Assembly (NCBI GenBank): GCA_026014665.1
Contig: JAOZHX010000022.1
Location: forward strand, 186,001-250,000
Reading direction: 5' to 3'
DNA length: 64,000 nucleotides
DNA from: Candidatus Bathyarchaeota archaeon
GTDB taxonomy: Archaea; Thermoproteota; Bathyarchaeia; Bathyarchaeales; Bathycorpusculaceae
Made by a program: the position numbers and the translations under genes. Below the pieces are notes generated by a model that worked only from the letters and a program-made list of their open reading frames with translations, made no database searches and was not told where the DNA came from. Every line of letters begins with the position of its first letter. The stretch's first letter is position 1. Positions 7,006-16,610 of this stretch are shown here, piece after piece.

Positions 7006-8427
7006 TTGAAATGGGGAATTGCATTTGGCGCGCAAGCCACAACAATCACCAAACCAATTAACCCCCTAAACATCAAAAAAATCAGCCTAAACCAGCAACC
7101 CCTCGAAATATTCTCAAAACTCCAAAACCACTACCAAACCGCCTACCTTCTAGAATCCATCGAAGGACCCAAAAAACTAGCCCAATACTCCTTCATAGGC
7201 TTCAACCCCAAAACCACCATCCAAGCCACCCGTGGCGCAGCCAAAATCACCAACCAGCAAACAAAAGAAACCCTCGTAGAGGAAACAAGCGACCCACTAA
7301 AGCTAATTGAAACTCTTCTCCGAGATGGCTCTCTCCAAAACAGCCAGTTCCGTTTCATCGGTGGTGCAGTCGGTTACATTTCTTACGATGCTGTTCGTTA
7401 CTGGGAAAAATTGCCGCAAAAATTCGCAGTCGATCAGGGTTTTCCTGACGTCGAAATGGGCATTTTCGATGACGGTTTAATCTTTAACCATGTAGAGGGG
7501 CAAGCATTCTACTATTACCGCAGTGAAAACCGTTTTAGCGAAGTTGAAGAGCTGTTAAAGCAAACATCAGAGCATGAAAACTTATCATATTCAGAGCCAA
7601 ATGTTGAAACAAAAAAAGAACAATTTGAAAGTGCAGTGGAGAAAGCCAAAAAATACGTCACTGCAGGCGATATCTTTCAAGTAGTCCTCTCCAAACGCTT
7701 CCAGTTCCAGCTTCAGGGCAGCTTAATCCCGTTCTACCAAGCCCTACGCACCATAAACCCTTCACCCTACATGTACTACCTCAAGTTCGGCGAGCGACAA
7801 ATCGTGGGCTCCAGCCCAGAAATGCTTGTCCGCGTCGACAACCGCATGGTGGAAACCTTCCCAATCGCAGGCACCAAACCAAACGTTGAAAACGAAGCGG
7901 AAAACCGGCGTTATGCCAACGAACTGCTAGCTGACCCAAAGGAACGAGCCGAACACGTCATGCTGGTGGATTTAGCCCGAAATGACCTTGGCAGAATCTC
8001 CAAGTACGGCAGCGTTCACGTCCCCGAGTTTATGCAGGTTCATCAATACAGCCACGTGCAACACATCGTTTCTCAAGTAGTGGGCAACCTCCGAGATGAC
8101 CTGCAAAGCTTCGATGCTCTAAGAGCAGTGTTTCCAGCTGGAACGGTTTCTGGGGCACCAAAAGTCAGGGCGATGGAAATCATCGATGAGCTTGAACCTT
8201 GCCGTCGTGGACCATACGCTGGCGCAGTCGGCTACTTCTCATACAACGGCAATGCGGACTTTGCCATAACCATCCGTACCCTCTTTGCCAATAAAAACCA
8301 AGCCTACATTCAAGCTGGTGCTGGCATCGTGGCTGATTCTGTTCCAGAACGTGAATGGTTTGAAACCGATCACAAGGCAAAGGCGCTGATGAAGGCGCTT
8401 GAAATCGCAGGGGAGAGAAAACCATGA
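7006..8427 (+). CDS. trpE: Anthranilate synthase component I
   Basis: This 473-residue chorismate-binding enzyme combines chorismate with ammonia to give anthranilate, the first step of tryptophan synthesis. The N-terminal domain has the LLES tryptophan-feedback motif (AYLLESIEG). The C-terminal catalytic domain shows [56 protein letters not shown] and [14 protein letters not shown]. The start is TTG at 7006, with GGAG five bases upstream. The nearby ATG at 7002 is in a different frame. It heads trpEGDCBA and overlaps trpG by 4 bases. Confidence 0.97.
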   Translation: MKWGIAFGAQATTITKPINPLNIKKISLNQQPLEIFSKLQNHYQTAYLLESIEGPKKLAQYSFIGFNPKTTIQATRGAAKITNQQTKETLVEETSDPLKLIETLLRDGSLQNSQFRFIGGAVGYISYDAVRYWEKLPQKFAVDQGFPDVEMGIFDDGLIFNHVEGQAFYYYRSENRFSEVEELLKQTSEHENLSYSEPNVETKKEQFESAVEKAKKYVTAGDIFQVVLSKRFQFQLQGSLIPFYQALRTINPSPYMYYLKFGERQIVGSSPEMLVRVDNRMVETFPIAGTKPNVENEAENRRYANELLADPKERAEHVMLVDLARNDLGRISKYGSVHVPEFMQVHQYSHVQHIVSQVVGNLRDDLQSFDALRAVFPAGTVSGAPKVRAMEIIDELEPCRRGPYAGAVGYFSYNGNADFAITIRTLFANKNQAYIQAGAGIVADSVPEREWFETDHKAKALMKALEIAGERKP

Positions 8428-9014
8428 AAGTATTAGTTATCGACAATTATGATTCATTTGTCTACAACCTTGTTCAATACGTAGGCGAGCTTGGTGCGGA
8501 AACAGTTGTTTACCGAAACGACCAAATCAGCCTGTTGCAAGCTGCCAAACTGATGCCTGACAGAATCGTCATTTCGCCAGGACCAGGCAACCCCGAAGAC
8601 GAAAAATACTTTGGCATCTGCACAAAAATCCTGCAAAACCTAAGCCCAACAATCCCCACCTTAGGCGTTTGTCTTGGGCATCAGGGAATAATCCATGCTT
8701 TCGGTGGAAAAATCATACATGCGAAAAAGCTCATGCATGGCAAAACCTGCACGATTAAGCACAACCAAAAAGGCATTTTCAGAGGTGTCCGCAACCCCTT
8801 TAACGCCACACGATACCACTCGCTTGCAGGAGAAAGAGACTCCATTCCCCCATGCCTTCAGATTACTGCCGAAGCAGTCGATGACAAGGAAATCATGGGC
8901 ATACAACACATGAAATACCCGATTTACGGTGTCCAGTTCCACCCTGAATCCATCCTTTGCGAAGACGGAAAAATAATCATCAGAAACTTCTTGGAGGAAA
9001 AAGACGGCAGATGA
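8424..9014 (+). CDS. trpG: Anthranilate synthase component II (glutamine amidotransferase)
   Basis: A class I amidotransferase of 196 residues that hydrolyses glutamine and channels ammonia to TrpE. The catalytic Cys lies in LGVCLGHQGI, and the His-Glu pair in VQFHPESI. NYDSFVYNLVQY and ISPGPGNPEDE are the typical N-terminal motifs. The gene is not fused to trpD or trpE. ATGA overlaps couple it to both neighbours. Confidence 0.97.
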   Translation: MKVLVIDNYDSFVYNLVQYVGELGAETVVYRNDQISLLQAAKLMPDRIVISPGPGNPEDEKYFGICTKILQNLSPTIPTLGVCLGHQGIIHAFGGKIIHAKKLMHGKTCTIKHNQKGIFRGVRNPFNATRYHSLAGERDSIPPCLQITAEAVDDKEIMGIQHMKYPIYGVQFHPESILCEDGKIIIRNFLEEKDGR

Positions 9015-10063
9015 TACGGGAAGGTATCCAGAAACTCATCGAAGGCAACAGCCTTACCTTTGAGGAGTCAGGGCAAATCATGAGTGAAGTCATGACAGGA
9101 AAAGCAACAAACGCTCAAACCGCCGCTTTCCTAACAGCCCTGCGTATGAAAGGAGAAGAAACTGAAGAACTCATCGGCTTCGCATCTGTAATGCGCAAAA
9201 ATTGTTGCCAAATTAAACCGAAAGTAAAAGGACGCTTGGTTGACACATGTGGAACAGGAGGGGACAAGCTGAAAACCTTCAACGTAAGCACAGCAGCGGC
9301 TTTTGTCATCGCAGGCGCTGGAATTCCGGTGGCTAAGCATGGCAACCGAGCCGTCACAAGCAAGAGCGGTAGCGCTGACGTACTGGAAAAGTTGGGCGTC
9401 AACCTCTGCTTGGAGCCAAAAGCTGTTGAAGGCATCATTGAAAAAGTCGGAGTTGGTTTCATGTTTGCGCCAGCCTTCCACCCCGCCATGAAATACGCTG
9501 CAGAACCAAGAAGGGAAATCGGTATCCGCACAGTATTCAACATTCTTGGTCCGCTCACTAACCCTGCTTATGCCACTGCGCAGTTGCTTGGCGTTTACGA
9601 CCACAAATTGACTGTTCCGATGGCTTTTGCGCTGGGAAAACTGGGATGCCAAGAAGCCATGGTTGTCCACGGCTTGGATGGGCTGGACGAGATTTCAACA
9701 GTTGGGAAAACGGCTGTCGCTCATCTTAAGCAGGGCAATGTTACAAATGCCGAGTTTATTCCAAGCGATTTTGGAGTAAACAAAGCCGATATAGCTGATT
9801 TACAAACATCAACCGCCAAGGAAAGCGCCCAAGCCCTATTCAAAATTCTAAGCGGACACGCTACCGATGCAAAAGCCGATATTGTTCTCGTAAACAGCGC
9901 TGCGGGCATTGTTGTTGGCGGGAAAGCAGCAGATTTCAAGGAAGGCATGGAGATAGCAAGGGAATCGGTTGCAAGCGGCGCTGCATACGACAAGCTCAAG
10001 GCACTGGTGAGGGCGTCAGGTGGGAACCTACAAATGCTTGAGGAGTTGGAAGATAGGGCATGA
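9011..10063 (+). CDS. trpD: Anthranilate phosphoribosyltransferase
   Basis: The 350-residue enzyme transfers the phosphoribosyl group of PRPP to anthranilate. The PRPP-binding loop DTCGTGGD, the segment KHGNRAVTSKSGSADVLEKLG (of which the RAVTSKSGSAD part is the family hallmark) and the helix RREIGIRTVFNILGPLTNP are all present. The frame is open from 8957, but ATG 9011 (MIREGIQKLIEG) overlaps the trpG stop in an ATGA, has GGAGG-like bases before it, and gives the usual length. Confidence 0.97.
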   Translation: MIREGIQKLIEGNSLTFEESGQIMSEVMTGKATNAQTAAFLTALRMKGEETEELIGFASVMRKNCCQIKPKVKGRLVDTCGTGGDKLKTFNVSTAAAFVIAGAGIPVAKHGNRAVTSKSGSADVLEKLGVNLCLEPKAVEGIIEKVGVGFMFAPAFHPAMKYAAEPRREIGIRTVFNILGPLTNPAYATAQLLGVYDHKLTVPMAFALGKLGCQEAMVVHGLDGLDEISTVGKTAVAHLKQGNVTNAEFIPSDFGVNKADIADLQTSTAKESAQALFKILSGHATDAKADIVLVNSAAGIVVGGKAADFKEGMEIARESVASGAAYDKLKALVRASGGNLQMLEELEDRA

Positions 10064-10839
10064 GCGATTTTCTTGATGTTTTGGTGCGTGACGCCAAAGC
10101 CACCATCGACAGCGGCTACTATGACTACTTCCAAAAGCCAGCAAGCCAACCAAAAGTTAGCCTGAAAAAAGCGATTATCGAATGCAAACAAACCCCAATC
10201 ATAACCGAAATAAAAACCGCTTCACCCTCTCTTGGAACCATAAGAAGCAACATTAAGCCAAACCAAATCGCCCAAGCCATGCAAAAAGGCGGAGCAGTGG
10301 GCATTTCGGTTTTAACCGAACCAAAACACTTCAAGGGTTCACTCCAAACGCTGTCTCAAGCAAGAGAAGCCGTGAACCTGCCACTTCTTATGAAGGACAT
10401 AGTCATCGTGCCAGAACAGGTTGAAGCCGCCGCAAACTTAGGCGCTAACGCGGTGCTGCTGATTTTGGCGTTGTTTAAGCGTGGATGCTGCGAGGTTGAC
10501 GTGGATAAGATGATTGCTTTCGTCCACGCAAGGGGGCTTGAGGTGTTGCTGGAAACCCACACGCCAGACGAGTTCCAGTCAGCCATCACGACAGATGCAG
10601 ACCTTATCGGTATCAACAACCGGAACCTTGCAACCCTCAAAATCGACTTAAACACCACAAAGCAAATCCTTGAAAAACATAAAAGCCACGGCAAAACCGT
10701 CATAAGTGAAAGCGGCATAACCAGCAAAGCCGACCTGCAGTTCCTCAAAGGCTGCGGCGCAAACGCGTTTCTGGTCGGTTCAAGCATCATGTTAACAGAA
10801 AACGTTGAAGAGAAAGTAAGGGAGTTTGTGGAAACATGA
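10060..10839 (+). CDS. trpC: Indole-3-glycerol phosphate synthase
   Basis: A TIM-barrel enzyme of 259 residues that closes carboxyphenylamino-deoxyribulose phosphate to indole glycerol phosphate. Catalytic motifs are [11 protein letters not shown] (Lys), LLMKDIVI (Lys), LETHTPDEF (Glu), IGINNRNL (Asn) and ISESGI (Ser). It is a free-standing TrpC with no TrpF domain. That matters here because no trpF is present in the operon. It overlaps both neighbours by 4 bases. Confidence 0.97.
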   Translation: MSDFLDVLVRDAKATIDSGYYDYFQKPASQPKVSLKKAIIECKQTPIITEIKTASPSLGTIRSNIKPNQIAQAMQKGGAVGISVLTEPKHFKGSLQTLSQAREAVNLPLLMKDIVIVPEQVEAAANLGANAVLLILALFKRGCCEVDVDKMIAFVHARGLEVLLETHTPDEFQSAITTDADLIGINNRNLATLKIDLNTTKQILEKHKSHGKTVISESGITSKADLQFLKGCGANAFLVGSSIMLTENVEEKVREFVET

Positions 10840-12032
10840 AGTTGAGCAGTTATCCGATTGATGGCAAGTATGGCAAGTTCGGCGGGCGCTTTGTTCCCGA
10901 AGTCCTCATGGAAGCCATAAGCGAGCTAGAAGAAGCGTACGAAAAAACAAGAAAAGACCCCGTATTCCAAAAGGAACTTGATTACTATTTGGCGGAATTC
11001 GTGGGCAGACCAACACCGCTCTACCTTGCAGTAAACCTCACCCGAAAACTGGGCGGCGCAAAAATCTACCTCAAACGCGAAGACCTCGCTCACGGCGGAG
11101 CCCACAAAATCAACAACACGCTGGGGCAGGCGCTCTTGGCTAAGCGGATGGGCAAAACCCGCGTCATCGCCGAAACCGGAGCGGGGCAGCACGGCGTAGC
11201 CACAGCGATTGCGTGTGCGGCGTTGGGTTTGAAGGCTGAAGTTTACATGGGCACTGAGGACTGCGAGCGCCAGCGGCTTAACGTTTTCCGCATGAAACTC
11301 TTGGGCGCAGAAGTGCACCCGGTGGATTCAGGCTCCAAAACGCTCAAAGACAGCATCAACGAAGCTTTCCGCGACTGGGTAACCAACCTCCAAAACACTT
11401 ACTACCTAATCGGCTCAGTCGTGGGTCCGCATCCATATCCCATGATTGTCCGCGATTTCCAAAGCGTGATTGGCAAAGAGCTCAAAGAGCAATTCCAACA
11501 AAAAGAAGGCAAACTGCCCGATGCCCTAGTCGCCTGCGTTGGCGGCGGAAGCAACGCCATGGGCACATTCTACCCCTTCGAAGACGACACAGAAGTTGCA
11601 CTCTACGGCGTGGAGGCGGCTGGTGAAGGCATTGAAACGGGCAAGCACGCAGCGTCGCTTGGCGCAGGTTCAGAAGGCGTCTTCCATGGCATGTTAACCT
11701 ACGTGCTTCAGGATGGCAACGGGCAAATCCAGCAGACCAGCAGCGTCTCCGCAGGTTTGGATTACCCGGGCGTTGGACCCGAACACTCGTTCCTCAAAAT
11801 CTCCAACCGTGCCCATTACGCTTCAATCACTAATAAGGAAGCAGTCGACGCGTTTTTGACCCTTTCCAGAACCGAAGGCATCCTGCCAGCGCTTGAATCC
11901 GCCCACGCCGTAGCCTACGCCATCAAACTTGCGCCGAAGATGGGCAAGGACCAGTCAATCGTGGTAACCCTGTCAGGACGCGGAGACAAGGACGTGGAAA
12001 CAATAGCAGACTTTTTGGGGGAGAAGATATGA
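10836..12032 (+). CDS. trpB: Tryptophan synthase beta chain
   Basis: The 398-residue PLP enzyme condenses indole with serine. The Schiff-base lysine lies in [15 protein letters not shown], the phosphate-binding loop is [10 protein letters not shown], and the N-terminus [14 protein letters not shown] and GRPTPLYLA are typical of the TrpB1 type that pairs with TrpA. The next gene is trpA, with an ATGA overlap, so a canonical alpha2beta2 synthase with an indole tunnel is expected. Confidence 0.97.
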   Translation: MKLSSYPIDGKYGKFGGRFVPEVLMEAISELEEAYEKTRKDPVFQKELDYYLAEFVGRPTPLYLAVNLTRKLGGAKIYLKREDLAHGGAHKINNTLGQALLAKRMGKTRVIAETGAGQHGVATAIACAALGLKAEVYMGTEDCERQRLNVFRMKLLGAEVHPVDSGSKTLKDSINEAFRDWVTNLQNTYYLIGSVVGPHPYPMIVRDFQSVIGKELKEQFQQKEGKLPDALVACVGGGSNAMGTFYPFEDDTEVALYGVEAAGEGIETGKHAASLGAGSEGVFHGMLTYVLQDGNGQIQQTSSVSAGLDYPGVGPEHSFLKISNRAHYASITNKEAVDAFLTLSRTEGILPALESAHAVAYAIKLAPKMGKDQSIVVTLSGRGDKDVETIADFLGEKI

Positions 12033-12838
12033 GCATAACAAGAGCATTTCAAAAAGCCAAAGAGCAAGGCAACGGCGCCCTAATCGGCTACATCACCGCT
12101 GGCGACCCCTCGCCTGAACAGACACCCAAGATTGCAGATGCCCTCATCAGGGGAGGCGTCGACGTTCTCGAGCTGGGCTTGCCGTTCTCTGACCCGATTG
12201 CTGATGGACCCACGATTCAAGCCGCAAGCATCCGAGCACTGAACGCTGGAACCACCCCGATGCGAGTTTTGGAAATCGCTGGGGAAATCAAAAAAGACCA
12301 TGACGTGCCAGTGGTCGTTATGACCTACTACAATCCCGTGTTCCGAATCGGGCTTGAAAAGTTCACGGCAGCAGCCAAAGACCACGGCGTTGACGGGTTC
12401 ATCGTGCCCGACTTGCCAGTGGAAGAAGCCCAAGATTACAAGAAAACCGCAAACTCCCACGGTTTAGACACGATTTTCCTTGCCGCACCATCCACAACCA
12501 ACCAGCGCCTAACCAAAATCGTCAACGCCACAACAGGCTTCCTCTACCTCGTCTCACATTTCGGGGTAACAGGCGCCAGAACCTCCGTGGAAGATTCAAC
12601 CGTGCAGCTAATCAAGCGAGTTCAGCCTTTCACGGCAGGGAAGGTTCCGTTGGCTGTGGGTTTTGGCATCTCCAAACCAGAGCATGTGAGGCGGGTTATC
12701 CAAGCTGGGGCAGACGCTGCAATCGTTGGCAGCGCATTCATCAATGTGATTCAGAAAAACAGTCAAAACACCCAAGCCATACTCGAGGAACTTGAGGCAA
12801 CCGCCAGAGCGCTAAAGGCAGCCACAAAAATCGTCTGA
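12029..12838 (+). CDS. trpA: Tryptophan synthase alpha chain
   Basis: The 269-residue TIM barrel cleaves indole glycerol phosphate to indole and glyceraldehyde 3-phosphate. The catalytic Glu and Asp are in [29 protein letters not shown] forms the mobile loop and [13 protein letters not shown] the phosphate site. It is the last trp gene. Downstream of it come the SRP RNA promoter and gene on the same strand. Confidence 0.97.
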   Translation: MSITRAFQKAKEQGNGALIGYITAGDPSPEQTPKIADALIRGGVDVLELGLPFSDPIADGPTIQAASIRALNAGTTPMRVLEIAGEIKKDHDVPVVVMTYYNPVFRIGLEKFTAAAKDHGVDGFIVPDLPVEEAQDYKKTANSHGLDTIFLAAPSTTNQRLTKIVNATTGFLYLVSHFGVTGARTSVEDSTVQLIKRVQPFTAGKVPLAVGFGISKPEHVRRVIQAGADAAIVGSAFINVIQKNSQNTQAILEELEATARALKAATKIV

Positions 12839-12867
12839 ATAATCCTGAAACATCGATGCAATTATTG

Positions 12868-12882
12868 AGAAGGTTTTAATGT
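12868..12882 (+). promoter_or_regulatory. SRP RNA promoter (TATA)
   Basis: GAAGGTTTTAATG contains a purine BRE (GAAGG) and the TATA-like TTTTAAT about 25 bases upstream of the first conserved base of the SRP RNA near 12899. It lies 30-45 bases past the trpA stop, so the RNA has its own promoter. Confidence 0.5.
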
Positions 12883-12898
12883 TCCGAGTAACCTTGAG

Positions 12899-13165
12899 TA
12901 TGCGGCGGTGGATCTTAAGCGGTGGGTTAGGGGTCCATTGTAACCGTAAATCCTCTACATGACGGGCTGACATCTGCGGATGAGGCGTCAAAGGCCGCTT
13001 AAGCTTCTAAGTCCGAAGCGTTGAGTATCCGTCCTTTGGGGCTGGCGGTCAACAGGCGGTTTCCGTAGGGAAACTGTTTTGTTGTTCACCAGGCGAACCT
13101 GGCTAGGCTCGGGAGAGAGCAACCTAAGTTTGGACGTTACGCGCTCAAGGGGGTGCGGGTATGAG
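12899..13165 (+). ncRNA. srpRNA: Signal recognition particle 7S RNA
   Basis: The signature segments of archaeal SRP RNA appear in order. The Alu domain has GGTCCATTGTAACCG and the ACGGGCTGACATC loop. Helix 5 has AGTCCGAAGCGTTGAG and CCTTTGGGGCTGGCGG. Helix 6 is GTTTCC-GTAG-GGAAAC, whose GNAR tetraloop binds SRP19. Helix 8 is CAGGCGAACCTGG then TAGGCTCGGGAGAGAGCAACC with a GGGA loop, the Ffh (SRP54) site. CTTAAGCGG (12915-12923) can pair with CCGCTTAAG (12993-13001). The ends are estimated to within about 10 bases. The 3' end overlaps the stop of the opposite-strand ABC-GNAT gene. Confidence 0.93.
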
Positions 13166-14665
13166 TGTAGGGTTTGGAGGGTTTAGGCGGAGTCTAGGCG
13201 TCAAACCGCAGCGATCCACCGCTACTTTGGGTTTTTGCCAGAAGAGGTAGGTTTTGGTTTGGTTGGCGAAGCTTAGGCGTTTTAGTGCTTCTGCGAGTTC
13301 TGCGGTGGTGTAGTTTGTGATTTTTTGGGCAAATTCTTGGTGTTTGGGGTAGATGTTTTTTGTGCAGGCTAATCTTCGGCGTATGGTTGCGTCCTGTTGA
13401 GATAGTTGGGTTAGGAGGTTGATGATGGGTTGGGTGCCGGTAACGGCGATTTTCTGTTGGTTGTAAGCAGTTGAAGCCATCAGCGCCGTGTCAAATCCTA
13501 ACGCTTCAAGCTGCTCAAGTGCGTTCCGCACGTGCCTGCTGGGCTGGCTTTCCGCAACCCGTTGCATTCCTGCTTTCTCGAAGAACGGGTTGTACTTTGC
13601 CATGACCGCAACCGTTTCCACGCATCTTGTTCCCGCAAGCCCCAGCGTTTCAGCAACCAACTTTTCCCCTAAGCCAATGCTTCGATATTTCGGGTGAATA
13701 ACAACCCGGCTAATAGTGCTCACTTCAGCGTTAAGCTGGGCGATGTTGCCCTTCCAAACCTTAGCTCTGCCAAAACACATCGGCGGCGGATTACTGTAAA
13801 CGATTACCCCGCAAAGCTCCCCTTTCCGCTTGAGCGTGAAGATTTTTTTGGCTGGCGGCGGGCGGCTGGCTCGGTAGTGGAATTCGCAGAGGGCTTTGTA
13901 GTCGGCTTTTGTTCCCTGCTGTATGGTCATTTGGCGGGTGAGACTGCAGGCTTGGGCTTTAGCGTTGGGATGGTACTGGATGGTGACTTCTTTGCCGTAA
14001 CGTTTGTGGATATGCACGTTTGGGGCGAAATCGCGGAGCAGGTCGCGGTGGGTGGTTGCGGCGATGACTGCTTTGCCGTGTTTGCGGGCGATTTTTTGCA
14101 GGTTGAACGCCAAGATTTTTGCTGTGCCGCGGTCAAGGGCGCTGGTGAACTCGTCTAAGAGCCAAAACGGCTTGCCCGATGCTGCCAACAACGCGGTTTG
14201 GTAACGGTGCTTTTGCCCTTCGCTGAGCTGGCGGTATGGACGCAGGAAGAGGAAGGCGTCGTTTAACCCAACTTGGCTGAGCGCGTGGATGGCTTTTGTA
14301 GTGTTTTCGCCGACGGTTTCGATGATTGGCTTGTCAGGGTCGATTGGGATGTCCTTGGCGTCCTGCGCTTCCCCAGCCAAGTCAGCCTTGATGGCTTTGA
14401 GCAATGCGGATTTGCCGCTTCCGCTGTCGCCTGTGATGAGGACGATGTCGGTTGGGCGAACCTTGATGCCTACGTTGTCGTAGAGGGTGAACTGGCGGGT
14501 TTGGTCAACGCCTAATCCGAAGGCTTCAGCGACTTCCTTTGTGCGTTCTGTGAGGGTTGGCGGCGCAGTTTGGTAGGTGATGTTGATTGTGAAAGTGTCG
14601 GTTTGGCGGTTGTAGGTACGCTTTAAACTGCTGATGTGGAAGTGTTCGGCTCTTCTATGCCTCAA
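13145..14665 (-). CDS. ABC ATPase fused to GNAT acetyltransferase (COG2401-like)
   Basis: The 506-residue protein joins two modules. Residues 60-225 are an ABC ATPase with Walker A GDSGSGKS (79-86), signature LSEGQ (147-151), Walker B FWLLDE (167-172) and an H-loop His at 206. Residues about 245-400 are a GNAT acetyltransferase with ISRVVIHPKYRSIGLGEKL (the RxxGLG acetyl-CoA loop) and YNPFFEKAGM. This domain order matches the COG2401 family, whose function is unknown. The gene overlaps the terminase-like gene by 4 bases. Its stop codon (13145-13147) lies inside the 3' end of the opposite-strand SRP RNA. Confidence 0.82.
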   Translation of the reverse strand: MRHRRAEHFHISSLKRTYNRQTDTFTINITYQTAPPTLTERTKEVAEAFGLGVDQTRQFTLYDNVGIKVRPTDIVLITGDSGSGKSALLKAIKADLAGEAQDAKDIPIDPDKPIIETVGENTTKAIHALSQVGLNDAFLFLRPYRQLSEGQKHRYQTALLAASGKPFWLLDEFTSALDRGTAKILAFNLQKIARKHGKAVIAATTHRDLLRDFAPNVHIHKRYGKEVTIQYHPNAKAQACSLTRQMTIQQGTKADYKALCEFHYRASRPPPAKKIFTLKRKGELCGVIVYSNPPPMCFGRAKVWKGNIAQLNAEVSTISRVVIHPKYRSIGLGEKLVAETLGLAGTRCVETVAVMAKYNPFFEKAGMQRVAESQPSRHVRNALEQLEALGFDTALMASTAYNQQKIAVTGTQPIINLLTQLSQQDATIRRRLACTKNIYPKHQEFAQKITNYTTAELAEALKRLSFANQTKTYLFWQKPKVAVDRCGLTPRLRLNPPNPTLIPAPP

Positions 14666-16035
14666 CGTTTTGCGCCTCCGATTTTGTGGATAAGCAGTTT
14701 TTGCCTAAGCGTTTGCAGGCGGCTTTTTCTCTTGCTGGTTTTTGCAACAACCCACAGCTTCGGGGTTACCTGAGTTTTCGCAGCGTAAACTGCCAGTGCA
14801 AGTGCCCAGAGCATGTCGTCATGCGTGTTCGGTGGGTGGTTGAAGGTGAGTTTGCCGTTTTTGCCGTAACTGTATTGTTGGTCGTTGATTTGCTGGCACA
14901 GGTTCTTGCTGTATGGGATGGCAAGACCGTTTTGCTCCATGACCAGCTTGAGGTGGGTTAAGAGCTCGGTTTTTGAGTCTTGGGTTAGCGTTACTCCTTC
15001 AGCGCTGGTTAAACCTTGTTCTTGCAGGTTTTCAAGGACTGGTTCACCGATGCCTGATTGGTCTGCGAGGAGCTTTTTGAACCCGAATTTCTCATCTGCC
15101 CTCAAAACCCAACTTATCACTTCGCTGTAGGGCATTTGCAGGGGGAACTGGTGGGTGTAAACGACTTTTTGGCAGTCTCGAGTTTTCTGGGCGATGACAA
15201 GAGCGCTGTGGTCTTGGAGCTTTCCTAAATCAAGCCCAGCAAAATAATCACCTGTGGGAATGGGCTGTTCTATGTTCGTGTAAGGTTCAAGGTTTAGCTG
15301 CTGAGCTAATTCGATGCATCGGCGAATGAGTTCCTGCTGGAAGTAGCTGGTTGCGGCTTCCGTGAATTCTGCTTGGTATTCCCGCATGAAGGCTTCCTGT
15401 GTCATGGTTTGCTTCATTTCTTCGAGGAATTCTTGGGGGATCAGCGGGTTTTCTGTTGAAGGAATCTTGTGGGCGCTGTAGGCTGGGTTTAGGAAAGCCT
15501 TGTAGAAGAAGTGGTTCTTGTCCCATGGCGTAGAGAGCAGGATTGTTGTGCCCTTTGTGGTGCTTATCATGGGAAAGATGATTTCGGTTATTACGGATTC
15601 AGGAATGAATGAGGCTTCATCGCAAATCGCCAAATTCGCCGTGTAGCCTCTTAGCATGTGTTCGCTGCAGGGCAGGGCGATGATTTGTGAGCCTGTGGAC
15701 AGCTTAATTAGGGTGTGGGTTTTTCGGTTTATGCTTTTTCGCAGGATTGGGTTGCCGTAGGTGAAGTTTAGGATTTTGTCAAACATAATCATGCTTTGGC
15801 GCAGGGATGGTGAGACGATGAGGGTGGTGGTTTTTGGGTGTGTGAAGGCATAGTGGATGGCTTTGGTGGCGATGGTGGTGGTTTTTCCTGTTTGGCGTCC
15901 CATGCAGGCGATGATGCGTTCGGACTGGTCGTTTAGAAGCGCTTCTTGGTAGGGGAAGGGCTTAAAATCCAAGAGAAGCTGGGCAAAGAGCGAGGGTTCT
16001 TGGGCTAGGCGTTTTAGGGCTGGTGGGCTGCTCAT
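14662..16035 (-). CDS. Terminase large subunit-like ATPase/nuclease
   Basis: This 457-residue protein has both halves of a viral DNA-packaging motor. The ATPase half shows FKPFPYQEALL, Walker A MGRQTGKT (45-52), Walker B LAICDEAS (135-142) and the coupling motif LLSTP (166-170). The RNase H-like nuclease half shows GLDLGK (D269), LLADQSGIG (D325) and THDDMLWAL (D406/D407), so all expected acidic residues are intact. No portal, capsid or protease gene is nearby. It lies in a five-gene operon with an ABC-GNAT protein, so it is either a virus relic or a motor put to cellular use. Confidence 0.85.
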   Translation of the reverse strand: MSSPPALKRLAQEPSLFAQLLLDFKPFPYQEALLNDQSERIIACMGRQTGKTTTIATKAIHYAFTHPKTTTLIVSPSLRQSMIMFDKILNFTYGNPILRKSINRKTHTLIKLSTGSQIIALPCSEHMLRGYTANLAICDEASFIPESVITEIIFPMISTTKGTTILLSTPWDKNHFFYKAFLNPAYSAHKIPSTENPLIPQEFLEEMKQTMTQEAFMREYQAEFTEAATSYFQQELIRRCIELAQQLNLEPYTNIEQPIPTGDYFAGLDLGKLQDHSALVIAQKTRDCQKVVYTHQFPLQMPYSEVISWVLRADEKFGFKKLLADQSGIGEPVLENLQEQGLTSAEGVTLTQDSKTELLTHLKLVMEQNGLAIPYSKNLCQQINDQQYSYGKNGKLTFNHPPNTHDDMLWALALAVYAAKTQVTPKLWVVAKTSKRKSRLQTLRQKLLIHKIGGAKR

Positions 16036-16355
16036 TTCTGTTTTAGCCTCTTGGCTTTGGTTTTGGCTTCTAAGGCTATTTCACCTAGGATTTTGGCGAG
16101 GTCTTGGCTTTGGTCTGCTTGTCCGTGGCTTTTCAGCAGCAAAGCGAGGGTGCGGACGTGTCCTTGGAGGGTTTGGTAGATGTAGGCTTTTTTGGTGTCT
16201 TCTTTGGCGTTGTTTGCCATGGCGAGGAGGTTGTCGATTATTTTCCACTCGGTCTTTATGAGGTCGCCGACGGTTCGCTCCTCTGGCGGCCGGTCCTTTT
16301 TAAAGGGAGAGGGGGGTCGGGTAGAGCAACAGCGGTTTGAGCAGCAGACATGCAC
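16032..16355 (-). CDS. Small helical protein upstream of the terminase-like gene
   Basis: I do not recognise a family. The GTG start at 16355 gives 107 residues: a Cys-rich N-terminal 20 residues of uncertain reality, then EERTVGDLIKTEWKIIDNLL and a helix-rich, lysine-rich body ending ALEAKTKAKRLKQK. Its place just before the terminase large-like gene, with an ATGA overlap at 16032-16035, is where phages put the small terminase subunit, which is also helical and DNA-binding. A small-subunit role is inference from position and composition only. Confidence 0.55.
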   Translation of the reverse strand: MHVCCSNRCCSTRPPSPFKKDRPPEERTVGDLIKTEWKIIDNLLAMANNAKEDTKKAYIYQTLQGHVRTLALLLKSHGQADQSQDLAKILGEIALEAKTKAKRLKQK

Positions 16356-16364
16356 ATCAGCCCC

Positions 16365-16610
16365 TTAGCTTTTCTGGGAAATCATAATCCCAGTCACTGT
16401 GCCCGTGAGTCCTGTGATGGCTGCGAAGACCTCGCTGTTCCAAGAACCCAAAAAGGCAAGATGCGCAACCTCCAGCGCCGTTAGACTAAACGTGAAGGCA
16501 ATTGCAAATTTAACGCCTAAAACCAGCCGCTCATCAGGCTCCACCGCTTCCTTGAGCCCCTTTCTGCCGTAGCGTTTGCGCGTGAGCGCCTGTTTCACCC
16601 AATCCGTCAA
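16365..16610 (-). CDS. Small two-helix membrane protein in the terminase-like operon
   Basis: The frame opens at 16637, but a TTG at 16610 forms a TTGA overlap with the upstream stop (16607-16609) and has GAGGAGG 11 bases before it, so 81 residues is the better model. After a basic N-terminus (VKQALTRKRYGRKGLK) come two hydrophobic stretches, VLGVKFAIAFTFSLTALEV and FAAITGLTGTVTGIMIS. The size and topology are holin-like, which would suit a virus-derived operon, but there is no sequence proof. Confidence 0.6.
   Translation of the reverse strand: MTDWVKQALTRKRYGRKGLKEAVEPDERLVLGVKFAIAFTFSLTALEVAHLAFLGSWNSEVFAAITGLTGTVTGIMISQKS

Noticed and set aside
12839-13144. Integration (att) site duplicated from the SRP RNA 3' end at the far end of the terminase-like operon
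   Set aside because: I found no matching direct repeat of the RNA 3' end near 17000-17520.
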